Source: RXIX01 sp003989075
GTDB lineage: Bacteria; Pseudomonadota; Gammaproteobacteria; Competibacterales; Competibacteraceae
Length of the DNA stretch: 41,270 nucleotides
Reading direction: 5' to 3'
Assembly: GCA_029780415.1 (NCBI GenBank)
Contig: JAKOYN010000091.1
Span: 1 to 41,270 of the forward strand
Shown in pieces: positions 23,286 through 32,569 of this stretch. The notes under the pieces are model-generated. The model had not been told where the DNA came from and searched no databases. It saw only the letters and a program-made list of their open reading frames with translations. Numbering within the stretch: the first letter of the stretch is position 1; each line of letters begins with the position of its first letter. The position numbers were made by a program, and so were the translations under genes.

Positions 23286-24338
23286 ATGACGATGTGGCAA
23301 CTGACGGGCGTAATCGTGATAGTAGCCGTGGTGCTGATGGTCACCGTGGTCGGCTGGCTGATCGTGCACCATACCCGCCAGCGCAAGCAACTGATCGAGG
23401 AACGGCTGGAGGCCGTACGGCGGCTGGCGGCGGAAAAGGCCGCAGCGGAAAAGGCAGCCGCTGAGCGGACCCTGGCCGAGCAGGCGCAGGCGACCCGAAT
23501 TGCTGCCGAGCGCATGGCGGCGAAGCGGGCAGCGGTGGAAAAGGCAGCCGCTGAGAAGGCGCGCCTGGAACAGGCTGCGGTGGAGCAGGCTATTGCTGAG
23601 TGGGCAGTGGCTGAGCAGTCCGAGGCCGAGCGCGTACAATCGCAGCGCGCCGAGGTCGAGCGTCGCGAGGCCGAGGAGGTCGAGGCGCGGATGCGCGCCG
23701 TGGAAGACGCCATCACCGAGTGGGTCGAGGCCGAGCGCGATGGCAGCCGTCTGGCCGCTTCAGCGATGCCGGGCAAGCCGCCCAGAAAAACCTATACCCG
23801 CACTGAAGCGATTCATCAGCAGGTCCGTCTGACCGCCGAGCAGGTTGAGAAGGAAGTGCAGGAAATGGATTTTATCAAGAACCGCATCCAGGCCGGGGTC
23901 GATTTCCTGCCGATCGAGTTCCGGCAGACCATCGACGACTGGAAGGTCGGCAAGGTGTTTCGCCGCAGCACCTTCGACGATCTCAAGCTCAAGTTCCGCT
24001 ATAAGGCCTATTCGCTCGAGGACGGCTATGAGCTGCTGTACATGTACAGCGAATGGCTGGCTCAGCAGCAACAGAAACTGCGGGTGTTCGTCCGGCTGAT
24101 GGGCACTTCGGTGGAAAAGGGCGAAACCATTCAGGCCGCCATCGAGCGCGCGGAAAAGAACGAGCGCGACAAGTATCTGGAAATGGATGTCGATGTGATT
24201 TTTACCCTGCGCGACATCCGCGGCATCCTGGAAAAGCTGATCAGCATGGAAAACATCCTCAAGGAGCTGGAGGATGTCTGCCGGCGCCGTTCCGAGCAGA
24301 TCATCGCCCCGTCCTGGGAAGCCAAGGGCTCGCTATAG
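23286..24338 (+). CDS. Unknown inner-membrane protein with long Ala/Glu coiled coil
   Basis: The protein has 350 residues. One membrane helix lies near the N-terminus (about 7-28, GVIVIVAVVLMVTVVGWLIV), followed by an Arg/Lys-rich edge. Residues about 38-145 are an Ala/Glu/Arg-rich coiled coil built from units such as AAEKAAAEKA and VERREAEEVEAR. A linker with PGKPPRKTYTRTEA leads to a helical C-terminal domain (about 178-345) that is not low complexity and has aromatic-rich parts (FRYKAYSLEDGYELLYMYSEW). The anchor, coiled coil and terminal domain recall TolA-like spacers, but no TolA, TonB or known C-terminal motif is present. I do not recognise the family. AGGGG (23273-23277) sits 8 bases before ATG 23286; GTG 23280 is too close to it. 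The gene converges on livF with a 25-base gap. Confidence 0.75.
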   Translation: MTMWQLTGVIVIVAVVLMVTVVGWLIVHHTRQRKQLIEERLEAVRRLAAEKAAAEKAAAERTLAEQAQATRIAAERMAAKRAAVEKAAAEKARLEQAAVEQAIAEWAVAEQSEAERVQSQRAEVERREAEEVEARMRAVEDAITEWVEAERDGSRLAASAMPGKPPRKTYTRTEAIHQQVRLTAEQVEKEVQEMDFIKNRIQAGVDFLPIEFRQTIDDWKVGKVFRRSTFDDLKLKFRYKAYSLEDGYELLYMYSEWLAQQQQKLRVFVRLMGTSVEKGETIQAAIERAEKNERDKYLEMDVDVIFTLRDIRGILEKLISMENILKELEDVCRRRSEQIIAPSWEAKGSL

Positions 24339-24363
24339 GCCGAAGGCTCGTCGGGGGGCAAGC

Positions 24364-25081
24364 TCAGGCGCGTATCCCCAGGTAAGCCTGGCGCACCTCG
24401 GGATTGGCCAGCAGTTCCTCGCCGCTACCTGACAGGCGGATAGCGCCATTCACCAGGACATAGCCGCGTTGCGCCAGCTTCAGCGCCTGGCGGGCGTTCT
24501 GCTCGACCAGGAAGATGGTGGTGCCGGTGGCGCGGATCTCGCCGAGAATGGCGAAAATGCGCTGCGTCACCAGCGGCGCCAGACCCAGGCTGGGTTCATC
24601 GAGCAACAGCAGTTGCGGGCGACTCATCAATGCTCGGCCAATAGCCAGCATCTGCTGTTCGCCGCCGGACAGCGTACCGGCACGCTGATCGCGCCGCTCC
24701 TTCAGGCGCGGAAACAGCTCGAACACCTTGATCAGATCGGTATCGATGTGCTGCATGCCCAGAGGCGTCGCCCCCATCAGCAGGTTTTCCTCAACGCGCA
24801 TCGCCGGAAAAATGCGCCGGCCCTCGGGCGCCTGGGCAATGCCGAGCTTGGCGATGGCGTGAGTAGGCAGGCCGGTGATGTCGCGCCCAAGGTAGCGAAT
24901 GTGGCCAGCCGAGGGGCGTGGATCGCCGAAAATACTCATCAGCAGCGTTGATTTGCCAGCACCATTAGCGCCAATCAGGGTCACGATCTCGCCGCGCTCG
25001 ACCCGCAGCGATACCCCGCGCAGCGCCTGGATGGCGCCATAGCGGGCATCGAGCTGCTGAATATCCAGCAAGGGTTCCTGT

Positions 25082-25089
<8 letters not shown>
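24364..25089 (-). CDS. livF: Branched-chain amino acid ABC transporter ATPase LivF
   Basis: The protein has 241 residues. It is one of the two ATPases that power the LivHMGF-type importer at the inner membrane. Walker A is GANGAGKSTLL, the ABC signature LSGGEQQML, Walker B LLLLDEPSLGLAP, and the switch His region is replaced by LVEQNARQAL, usual for LivF. The family marker APEGRRIFPAM is present. Its start overlaps the end of livG by 8 bases, so translation is probably coupled. It is the last gene of the five-gene leftward operon. Confidence 0.95.
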
Positions 25090-25972
<883 letters not shown>

Positions 25973-27271
25973 TCAGAGACCCTCCACATCAAAAGCGCGG
26001 CGCCGTGGCTGAATCAGGCCGCGTGGTCGCCAGATCATCATCAGCACCATCAGCACGCCAAAGGCGAACACCCGATAATCGGCAAAGGCCCGCAGCACCT
26101 CGGGGAGGATGGTCAGCACCAGTGCCGCTAGGATGACGCCGCTGGTCGAGCCCAGTCCGCCCAGCACGACGATGGCCAGGATCAGTGCCGATTCAAAAAA
26201 GTTGAACGAGGCCGGGTTGATAAAGCCCTGATAGGTGGCAAAGAACACCCCAGCGATGCCGCCGACCATCGCGCCCATCATGAACGCCGACAGCTTGACC
26301 AGCACGTGGTTGATGCCCAGCGCCCGGCAGGCGATTTCGTCTTCGCGCAGCGCCTCCCAGGCCCGCCCGACCGGCATGTTGCGCAGGCGGTTGACCACCA
26401 GCGCCATCAGGCAGACCACCAGGAACAGCACCAGATAAATGAAAATGAAGCGGTGCAGCGGGTTGTAGGCGAGCTGGAAATATTCGTGGAAAGGCAGGCC
26501 GCCCTCGCGGGCGCTGCGGCTGAATTCCAGGCCGAACAGTTGCGGTGCCGGTGCGGCGATACCGTTGGGGCCGCCGGTGAGGGATAGCCAGTTGTTCAGC
26601 ACCAGGCGGATGATTTCACCGAAACCGAGGGTGACGATCGCCAGATAGTCGCCATGCATACGCAGCACCGGGAAGCCGAGCAGCGCTCCGAACAGCGCTG
26701 CCAGCAGCGCCGCCAGCGGCAGCGCGGTCCAGAAGCCGATATCCAGATACTGTGCACCCAGCGCCAGCCCATAGGCGCCTACTGCGTAGAAGGCAACGTA
26801 GCCCAGATCAAGCAGTCCGGCCAGACCGACCACGATGTTCAGGCCCAGGCCGAGCAGCACATAGATCATGGCCTGGATCAGCACCGTCAGCGCGTACTTG
26901 TTGGCCAGAAAAGGCAGGGCCAGGCCGGCGATGAACAGCAGCAGCAGCCAGCCATGGTGCTGCCGATCGCTGTCGCTCTGCACCAGGATCGCGGTTTTGC
27001 CCCGGTGGGCGCTGAAGCGCTCCAGCCAGAAGCGGCCGCTGGGGGTATGCAGCGCCAGGGTGAACAGGAAGCGGCCAAGCGCAACCAGCGCGGCGATCAA
27101 CAGCGGGCGTTGCAATTCGTTTTTAATCTGGTAGCCGTCCAGTACCAGACCGACGATCGGGCCGAGCAGCAGCAGGGCCAGCACGAAACTGGCGGCGGCT
27201 TCCAGCACAGCTTGGCGCAGCACTGCGGTCGGGCCAGCGGCAGAAGTCAGTGGGGTCGGAGTCAAGGACAT
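25973..27271 (-). CDS. livM: Branched-chain amino acid ABC transporter permease LivM
   Basis: The protein has 432 residues. It is an inner-membrane permease with about ten hydrophobic helices. The family core is LLGLGLNIVVGLAGLLDLGY near residue 150, a typical LIVTLGFGEIIRLVLNNW-type helix in the middle (seen as IVTLGFGEIIRLVLNNW), and the C-terminal LGGLGSTSGVILAALVLTIL. The EAA-like coupling loop is GRAWEALREDEIACRALGIN. The N-terminal region (about 110 residues with two helices) is longer than in many bacterial members, as in E. coli LivM. It starts 3 bases after the livH stop. Confidence 0.94.
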   Translation of the reverse strand: MSLTPTPLTSAAGPTAVLRQAVLEAAASFVLALLLLGPIVGLVLDGYQIKNELQRPLLIAALVALGRFLFTLALHTPSGRFWLERFSAHRGKTAILVQSDSDRQHHGWLLLLFIAGLALPFLANKYALTVLIQAMIYVLLGLGLNIVVGLAGLLDLGYVAFYAVGAYGLALGAQYLDIGFWTALPLAALLAALFGALLGFPVLRMHGDYLAIVTLGFGEIIRLVLNNWLSLTGGPNGIAAPAPQLFGLEFSRSAREGGLPFHEYFQLAYNPLHRFIFIYLVLFLVVCLMALVVNRLRNMPVGRAWEALREDEIACRALGINHVLVKLSAFMMGAMVGGIAGVFFATYQGFINPASFNFFESALILAIVVLGGLGSTSGVILAALVLTILPEVLRAFADYRVFAFGVLMVLMMIWRPRGLIQPRRRAFDVEGL

Positions 27272-27274
27272 GGC

Positions 27275-28192
27275 TTACACCTTCTCCACTTCCGGTTTGC
27301 CGAGCAGGCCGGTAGGGCGAAAGATCAGCACCAGCACCAGCAGTGAAAAGGCGAACACATCCTTGTAATCGGTGTTGACCATGCCGGAGAACAGCGCCTC
27401 GCTCAGGCCCAGAATCAGCCCGCCCAGCATCGCGCCCGGCAGCGAGCCGATGCCGCCGAGCACCGCCGCCGTGAAAGCTTTGATGCCGGTGACGAAGCCG
27501 ATATAGAAATCGAAGGAACCGTAATTCAGGGTCACCAGCACGCCGGCGATAGCCGCCATGGCCGCGCCGATCACAAACACCGTGGAAATGATGCGATCGG
27601 TGTCGATGCCCAGGATCGCTGCCATGCGCCGGTCCTGCTGGGTGGCGCGGCATTGCCGGCCCAGCGTGGTGCGCCCGATCAGCCAGTGCAGCAGCGCCAT
27701 GCTGGCCAGCGAGACCACCACGATCATCACCTGCACCAGGGTGATCTGCACGAAGGTTTCCTCATCACCAAAGCGCAGCGTGGCCGGGATCAGGCTCGGT
27801 ACGCCCTGGGTGCGTGCGCCCTGGCTGAGCTGGACGCCGTTTTGCAGCACCAGCGACATGCCAATCGCCGAGATCAGCGGTGCCAGCCGGTTGGATCCGC
27901 GCAATGGCCGGTAGGCGATGCGTTCGATGGTCCAGCCATAGGCGGCGGTGATCAGCATGGCGGCAACCAGCGTAGCCAGCAGCGCGAACGGCAGCGAGTC
28001 GATTCCGCAGGAAAACAGCACCGCCAGGCAGATCGCGGTCAGGTAGGCCGATACCATGTAAACGTCGCCGTGGGCGAAATTGATCATGCCGATGATGCCG
28101 TAGACCATGGTGTAGCCAATGGCGATCAGGCCGTATATCGAGCCGAGTGTCAGGCCGTTGACCAGTTGTTGGGCAAGGATATGCCAGTCCAT
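27275..28192 (-). CDS. livH: Branched-chain amino acid ABC transporter permease LivH
   Basis: The protein has 305 residues. It is the first permease of the Liv importer, about eight membrane helices. Diagnostic pieces are LVNGLTLGSIYGLIAIGYTM, YGIIGMINFAHGDVYM, the coupling-loop segment GRQCRATQQDRRMAAILGID, and GFVTGIKAFTAAVLGGIGS. The coding sequence begins 76 bases after the binding-protein stop; an inverted repeat lies in that gap. The spacing to livM is 3 bases. Whether the transporter carries branched-chain amino acids or another small amide or amino acid cannot be decided from permease sequence alone. Confidence 0.95.
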   Translation of the reverse strand: MDWHILAQQLVNGLTLGSIYGLIAIGYTMVYGIIGMINFAHGDVYMVSAYLTAICLAVLFSCGIDSLPFALLATLVAAMLITAAYGWTIERIAYRPLRGSNRLAPLISAIGMSLVLQNGVQLSQGARTQGVPSLIPATLRFGDEETFVQITLVQVMIVVVSLASMALLHWLIGRTTLGRQCRATQQDRRMAAILGIDTDRIISTVFVIGAAMAAIAGVLVTLNYGSFDFYIGFVTGIKAFTAAVLGGIGSLPGAMLGGLILGLSEALFSGMVNTDYKDVFAFSLLVLVLIFRPTGLLGKPEVEKV

Positions 28193-28227
28193 GCGCTGCG
28201 GTCCGCCAGGTGGGGGTTTGCGGAAAC

Positions 28228-28255
28228 GCGCCTTCCACAGTGCTGGGGAAGGCGC
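28228..28255 (-). terminator. Intercistronic hairpin between binding-protein and permease genes
   Basis: GCGCCTTCC and GGAAGGCGC form a perfect 9-bp stem with a 10-base loop between the livK stop and livH start. No T-run follows. Such hairpins often stabilise the upstream message, giving more binding protein than permease; that role is inferred here. Confidence 0.5.
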
Positions 28256-28268
28256 AGTAGCGAGTGGC

Positions 28269-29486
28269 TTACTTCTGCGCCATTTCGCGGTAGGTGCCGT
28301 CCGGACTCCAGACGAACAGCGAGAAGCTGGTGTCCTTCAGATCACCCTTGGCATCCCAGCTCTTCGGACCGAGCACGGTGGGTACGGTATGCGCCTTGAG
28401 CCAGGCCGCCAGTTTGGCGCCGTCGCTGGTCTTGGCACCCTTCATGCCATCGGCGAGCGCCTGCAGAGAGGCATAGGCATAGAGGGTAAAGCCGGCCGGA
28501 TCGAAACCGGCGGCCTGCATCTTCTTGACCACGGCCTGACTGCTGGCGATGTTGCGCGCTTCGCGCACCGAGGTCATGTAGGCACCGTTGACGAATTGCG
28601 GGCCACCAGCGGCGGTAACGATGGCCGGATCCAGACTGCCATCACCGGACAGGAAGGCAGCCTTCACGCCTTGTTCGCGCAACTGCCGCAGCAGCGGGCC
28701 GGCTTCGTTGTACAGGCCGCCGAAGTAGACCGCATCGGCACCGCTGGCCTTGATCTTGGTGACCAGGGCGTTGAAATCCTTCTCGCCACGGGTCAGTCCT
28801 TCGTACAGCACCACGCGGTTGTCAGCCTTTAGTTCCTTCAGGCGGGTGCGCATGGCGTCGGCGATGCCCTGGCCGTAGGTATCCTTGTCGTGGATGACGG
28901 CGATCTTCTTGGCCTTCAGTTCCTTGACGATGAAGTCAGCGGCCAGCGGTCCCTGCTGGTCATCGCGGCCGCACATGCGAAACACGGTCGGCAGGTTGCG
29001 CTCGGTGACCTTGGGGTTGGTGGAACCGGGGGTGATCACCACGATATTGGCATCGGCATAGACTTCCGAGGCCGGAATGGTCGATGACGAGCAGAAGTGG
29101 CCGATCACCGCAGCAACCTTGTCCTGATCGATCAGGCGGTTGGCGACCGCTACGGCCTGCTTGGGTTCGCAGGCGTCATCGCCCTTGACCAGTTCAATCT
29201 TCTTGCCGTCGATGCCGCCGGCGGCGTTGATGTCATCAGCCGCCTGGCTGGCACCGCGCCAGAACTGCTCGCCGAATGCGGCATTGCCGCCGGTCATCGG
29301 CCCGGCCAAAGGGATAATCAATAAGTCGCGGAATAAGATAGCGCCGAATGCGGCATTGCCGCCGGTCATCGGCCCGGCCACGCCGATCTTGATGGTCTCG
29401 GCGGCACTGGCCAGGCCACCGCTCAGGCTCAGGCCGGCAGCCAGGGCTACGCTCAGCAGGCCGCGGGTAAAGGAGAAAGTAGACAT
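28269..29486 (-). CDS. livK: Branched-chain amino acid ABC transporter substrate-binding protein (LivK/LivJ type) with internal 24-residue insertion
   Basis: The protein has 405 residues. A Sec signal peptide (LLSVALAAGLSLSGGLASA) is followed by the mature start AETIKIGVAGPMTGG. It is a periplasmic binding fold type I receptor: INAAGGIDGKKIELVKGDDAC, VAAVIGHFCSSSTIPASEVY, VIHDKDTYGQGIADAM, VYFGGLYNEAGPLLRQLREQ, and FTLYAYASLQAL are all typical. It feeds LivHMGF downstream. The segment AGPMTGGNAAFG, which shapes the ligand pocket in this family, occurs twice, separated by AILFRDLLIIPL, because of a 72-base in-frame duplication (39-base direct repeats). The family has a single copy. ATG 29484-29486 has GAGGAG eight bases upstream; the frame is open further up but without signal-peptide features. 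Amide/urea-type specificity cannot be excluded. Confidence 0.92.
   Translation of the reverse strand: MSTFSFTRGLLSVALAAGLSLSGGLASAAETIKIGVAGPMTGGNAAFGAILFRDLLIIPLAGPMTGGNAAFGEQFWRGASQAADDINAAGGIDGKKIELVKGDDACEPKQAVAVANRLIDQDKVAAVIGHFCSSSTIPASEVYADANIVVITPGSTNPKVTERNLPTVFRMCGRDDQQGPLAADFIVKELKAKKIAVIHDKDTYGQGIADAMRTRLKELKADNRVVLYEGLTRGEKDFNALVTKIKASGADAVYFGGLYNEAGPLLRQLREQGVKAAFLSGDGSLDPAIVTAAGGPQFVNGAYMTSVREARNIASSQAVVKKMQAAGFDPAGFTLYAYASLQALADGMKGAKTSDGAKLAAWLKAHTVPTVLGPKSWDAKGDLKDTSFSLFVWSPDGTYREMAQK
29270..29380. repeat. 39-bp direct repeat inside the binding-protein gene
   Basis: Positions 29270-29308 and 29342-29380 are identical over 39 bases (CGCCGAATGCGGC...CCCGGCCA). They are separated by 33 bases (29309-29341) that are clearly AT-richer than the gene. 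The period is 72 bases, exactly 24 codons, so the reading frame survives. Confidence 0.95.
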
Positions 29487-29684
29487 TTTGGACGCTCCTC
29501 GGAGTATTGAACGACAACAAGCCAGTGGCAGCGTGCTGAGTGCGCACGCTGCGCGGGATCGCTTCGGGGATGGCCAGCGCGGAGGGGGGCCGATGTGTCG
29601 GCTTTTTAGTGATTGGCCGTGGACATTGCCCGATTTTGCCGATTTTTGCAAAGGGTGTACCGCGCGGGCAGCTACGAACGATCG

Positions 29685-29713
29685 CTGACCGGCCCATGCA
29701 GCAGGCCGGTCAG
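29685..29713 (-). terminator. Perfect 10-bp hairpin after nudJ
   Basis: CTGACCGGCC and GGCCGGTCAG pair perfectly around a 9-base loop, 62 bases past the nudJ stop. It lacks a T-run. It may separate the nudJ transcript from livK, both leftward. The rest of the 288-base gap (29487-29774) shows no gene; the livK promoter should lie in it, but I cannot place it. Confidence 0.45.
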
Positions 29714-29774
29714 GCAACTGTAGTTGAAGGCAGCGCGGTGTGCGCCAGGGAATGTGGTCGGGCGCGGTCGCGCC

Positions 29775-30218
29775 TTACAGGTAGGTGAACAACGCCAGCG
29801 GATAACGCAGGCCGGCGAGGTAGTCGTCGATGCAGCGCAGCACCATCGGGCTGCGCAGCTTTGGGCCAAGCGCGGCGATCTCATCACGCGTCAGCCACAG
29901 GGCCCGCTGGATGCCGTGATCAAGCGGCTGGTTGGGGTGATGGTGCAGGGCGGTACCGGCAAAACAGGTGCGCACGAAGGTATGGCCCTTGGGATGGGTC
30001 CAGTAATACACGCCGACGATGGCATCGACCCGCACTTCCCAGGCGGTTTCCTCCAGCGTTTCGCGAATCGCCGCCGCCGCCAGTGTTTCATGTTCATCCA
30101 GATGACCGGCGGGCTGGTTATAGACCAGTTCCTCGCCATCGGCGTATTCCTCGACGAGCAGGAAACGGCCATCGCGCTCGATGAGAGTGGCGACAGTCAA
30201 ACGGGGTAACCAGTCCAT
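29775..30218 (-). CDS. nudJ: Nudix hydrolase NudJ (phosphatase NudJ)
   Basis: The protein has 147 residues. NudJ is a cytoplasmic Nudix pyrophosphatase; in E. coli it acts on thiamine pyrophosphate, HMP-PP and nucleoside di/triphosphates. It begins LPRLTVATLIERDGRFLLVEE, and the Nudix box is GHLDEHETLAAAAIRETLEE followed by TAWEV, so the box Gly after the EE pair is Ala. VYYWTHPKGHTFVRTCF matches the NudJ core. ATG 30216-30218 follows the DUF3365 gene stop by 10 bases. In enterobacteria nudJ is directly followed by mnmA; here the Liv operon, rdgC and phasin lie between them. Confidence 0.9.
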   Translation of the reverse strand: MDWLPRLTVATLIERDGRFLLVEEYADGEELVYNQPAGHLDEHETLAAAAIRETLEETAWEVRVDAIVGVYYWTHPKGHTFVRTCFAGTALHHHPNQPLDHGIQRALWLTRDEIAALGPKLRSPMVLRCIDDYLAGLRYPLALFTYL

Positions 30219-30228
30219 GCGGGTTTCC

Positions 30229-30822
30229 TCAGGGCAGCGGTTTCGCGAGAGTGAAGGCACCGCGCAGATCGCCTTCCTTAAAACCGCGGGCAGTGTCCTT
30301 GGGGTAGAGCGCCGTCAGCTTGGCCTCAACATCGGGCGGAATGCTGGTGCCGTGGCAGCTCAGGCACATCGTGCCGGTCGGGATGGCCTTCATATAGCGG
30401 AAGGTCTTCTGGCCCTGGTCATCGGTCACTACGGCGGAGAATTCCAGGGTATCGACGGCTTCGCTCTGGGTCTTGCGGGCCTCGAACTGCTTGAGTACTG
30501 CCAGTTCCCAGGTATCCGGGGCATTTTCAGGATTGCGCACCTTCAGGCTGGTGCGACCGACCATCATGTTCAACTGGGTGGACAGGTCCGTGGCGATCTG
30601 GCCAGCCTTGTCGTGGCAGACCGCGATGCCTTCGACCGGGCCACCATTCTTGATGGCTGTCTGCAGCGCGTCCTTGAGGGTGGTGCTGAACTGCTGTACC
30701 GCAGCGCGGCTTGCCTTGATCTCAGCGGACAGGCCGGGTGGTACCTCGGGCACGGGGGGCTGGGCCAGGGTCGTGCCGCCGATCAGGATGGCGCCAAGAG
30801 CGAGGAACGGGGCATAGCGCAT
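30229..30822 (-). CDS. DUF3365 (Tll0287-like) periplasmic c-type haem protein
   Basis: The protein has 197 residues. A Sec signal peptide (APFLALGAILIGGTTLAQ) is followed by a domain that matches DUF3365/Tll0287-like proteins. Features are AVCHDKAGQIATDLST, VGRTSLKVRNPENAPDTWE, and a c-type haem site CLSCHG at about residue 153. The N-terminal Cys in AVCHD is a usual second conserved position. Such domains are thought to be haem sensors or redox modules; here it stands alone, without a fused kinase or cyclase. AGGAG lies eight bases before ATG 30820-30822. It is 10 bases upstream of nudJ, so the two may share a transcript, with no obvious functional link. Confidence 0.85.
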   Translation of the reverse strand: MRYAPFLALGAILIGGTTLAQPPVPEVPPGLSAEIKASRAAVQQFSTTLKDALQTAIKNGGPVEGIAVCHDKAGQIATDLSTQLNMMVGRTSLKVRNPENAPDTWELAVLKQFEARKTQSEAVDTLEFSAVVTDDQGQKTFRYMKAIPTGTMCLSCHGTSIPPDVEAKLTALYPKDTARGFKEGDLRGAFTLAKPLP

Positions 30823-31065
30823 GCGGATTCTCCTGTTGGGATTATGGTTGGATGTTAATTAAGCATTATAGCGCGCGCCGGTTGCTGATAGACCGTGCTA
30901 TCGGCAGCTAAAGAGGGGTTTTTGGTGCGGTTTTTTTGCATTGCGGTAAGAGCACTCGGCGGGAAAATAGTGTTTCCTGCTATACAGTTGCTTGTTGGGA
31001 AAACCATGGAAAATGCCCAGTTTAAGTGCGCTGCACAAAAACAGCGGAAAGGCGGTGTAATCGGC

Positions 31066-31094
31066 TTGAAAAATGCTGCATGGCCGCATAGTAT
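31066..31094 (+). promoter_or_regulatory. Candidate sigma-70 promoter upstream of aceA
   Basis: TTGAAA (31066-31071) and TAGTAT (31089-31094) are separated by exactly 17 bases. The predicted start near 31101 falls in the first arm of the hairpin that follows, leaving about 130 bases of leader before aceA. Confidence 0.45.
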
Positions 31095-31095
31095 T

Positions 31096-31127
31096 AAAAA
31101 CCGCATTTCTTCTCATGCGGTTTTTTT
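31096..31127. terminator. Terminator-like hairpin in the aceA leader
   Basis: AAAAACCGCAT and ATGCGGTTTTT form an 11-bp stem with an 8-base loop, followed by T residues (seven Ts at 31121-31127). The minus strand also has a T-run, so it could work in both directions. It may end an upstream RNA or act as an attenuator before aceA. Confidence 0.65.
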
Positions 31128-31232
31128 CACGATGCAAAAAAACCCGGACTGTTCAGGGTTCACGAAACCGGTGGGCGGCAGGGCTTGTTTCATCATCACC
31201 CCGTTGACGACGTCAAAAAGAGGACTGTGAAA

Positions 31233-32525
31233 ATGGCGTTTCTGAGCGTTGAAGAACTGAAAAAGGACTGGGCCGAGAATCCTCGCTGGCAGGGCATCAA
31301 GCGCGGTTACACCGCCGAGGATGTCGTGCGTCTGCGTGGCAGCGTGCCGGTCGAGTACAGCTTGGCGCAGCGGGGAGCAGAGAAGCTGTGGCAGCTGATT
31401 ACCACCGAGCCCTATGTCAACTGCCTCGGTGCGTTGACCGGTGGTCAGGCGATGCAACAGGCCAAAGCCGGCGTCAAGGCTATCTATTTGTCCGGCTGGC
31501 AGGTCGCCGCCGACAACAACAGCTACATGGCCATGTACCCCGACCAGTCGCTGTATCCGGTGAACTCGGTGCCGGCAGTGGTCGAGCGCATCAATAACAC
31601 CTTCAAGCGTGCCGACGAGATCCAGTGCGCCAAGGGTGTCAAGCCGGGCGACAAGGATTTTCTTGACTACTTCCTGCCGATCGTTGCGGATGCCGAAGCC
31701 GGCTTCGGTGGCGTGCTCAACGCTCACGAACTGATGAAGTCGATGATCCGCGCCGGCGCCGCGGGTGTGCACTTCGAGGACCAGTTGGCCTCGGTGAAGA
31801 AGTGCGGCCATATGGGCGGCAAGGTGCTGGTGCCCTCTCAGGAAGCGGTGCAGAAGCTGATCGCCGCCCGTCTGGCTGCTGACGTGTTTGGCGTGCCGAC
31901 CATCATCCTGGCCCGTACCGATGCTGAAGCCGCTGACCTGCTGACCAGCGACTGCGACGAAAACGACAAGCCGTTCTGCACTGGCGAGCGTACCGTCGAA
32001 GGCTTCTACAAGACCAAGAAGGGCCTGGAACAGGCGATTTCGCGTGGTCTGGCCTACGCGCCCTATGCCGACATGGTCTGGTGCGAAACCGGCACGCCGG
32101 ATCTGAACTTCGCCCGCAAGTTTGCCGAGGCCATTCAGGCCAAGTTCCCCGGCAAGATGCTGGCCTACAACTGCTCGCCGTCCTTCAACTGGAAGAAGAA
32201 CCTGGACGATGCCACCATCGCCAAGTTCCAGCGCGAACTGGGTGCGATGGGCTACAAGTATCAGTTCATCACCTTGGCCGGCATCCACAACATGTGGTAC
32301 CACATGTTCGATCTGGCGCAGGATTACGTAAAGCGCGGCATGTCCGCCTACGTCGAGAAGGTGCAGGAACCCGAGTTCGCAGCGCGCGACCGCGGTTACA
32401 CCTTCGTCAGTCACCAGCAGGAAGTCGGTACCGGCTACTTTGATGACGTCACCACGGTCATTCAGGGTGGCGTGTCTTCGGTGACCGCGCTGACCGGCTC
32501 GACCGAAGAAGAGCAGTTCCACTAA
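31233..32525 (+). CDS. aceA: Isocitrate lyase
   Basis: The protein has 430 residues. Isocitrate lyase splits isocitrate to glyoxylate and succinate, the first step of the glyoxylate shunt that allows growth on acetate and fatty acids. The catalytic motif KKCGHMGGKVLVP contains the active Cys; the substrate-binding segments GWQVAADNN, HFEDQLASVKK, NCSPSFNW and TLAGIHNMWYHM are present. GAGGA (31220-31224) lies 8 bases before ATG 31233. The gene is followed by its own terminator and then aceB. No aceK (isocitrate dehydrogenase kinase) is visible. Confidence 0.97.
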   Translation: MAFLSVEELKKDWAENPRWQGIKRGYTAEDVVRLRGSVPVEYSLAQRGAEKLWQLITTEPYVNCLGALTGGQAMQQAKAGVKAIYLSGWQVAADNNSYMAMYPDQSLYPVNSVPAVVERINNTFKRADEIQCAKGVKPGDKDFLDYFLPIVADAEAGFGGVLNAHELMKSMIRAGAAGVHFEDQLASVKKCGHMGGKVLVPSQEAVQKLIAARLAADVFGVPTIILARTDAEAADLLTSDCDENDKPFCTGERTVEGFYKTKKGLEQAISRGLAYAPYADMVWCETGTPDLNFARKFAEAIQAKFPGKMLAYNCSPSFNWKKNLDDATIAKFQRELGAMGYKYQFITLAGIHNMWYHMFDLAQDYVKRGMSAYVEKVQEPEFAARDRGYTFVSHQQEVGTGYFDDVTTVIQGGVSSVTALTGSTEEEQFH

Positions 32526-32569
32526 GCGCTACACGTCGCCCGCTGCGGGCGGCGTGACGATCGTATCCG

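Larger units (their letters stand above)
30823..31232. other. AT-rich leader region upstream of aceA
   Basis: This 410-base gap between the DUF3365 gene (leftward) and aceA (rightward) is markedly AT-richer than its surroundings. It holds an imperfect inverted repeat (30881-30910), runs of T, a promoter-like pair (31066-31094) and a terminator-like hairpin (31096-31127). A TGCTATACA extended -10 lies at 30978-30986. Transcription from there to the hairpin would give an RNA of about 135 bases. Small open frames on both strands lack ribosome sites or recognisable sequence. Confidence 0.5.

Noticed and set aside
30895..31230. 111-codon plus-strand frame and small minus-strand frames in the aceA leader
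   Set aside because: They run through the hairpin and promoter-like elements, have no ribosome site, and give no recognisable protein.
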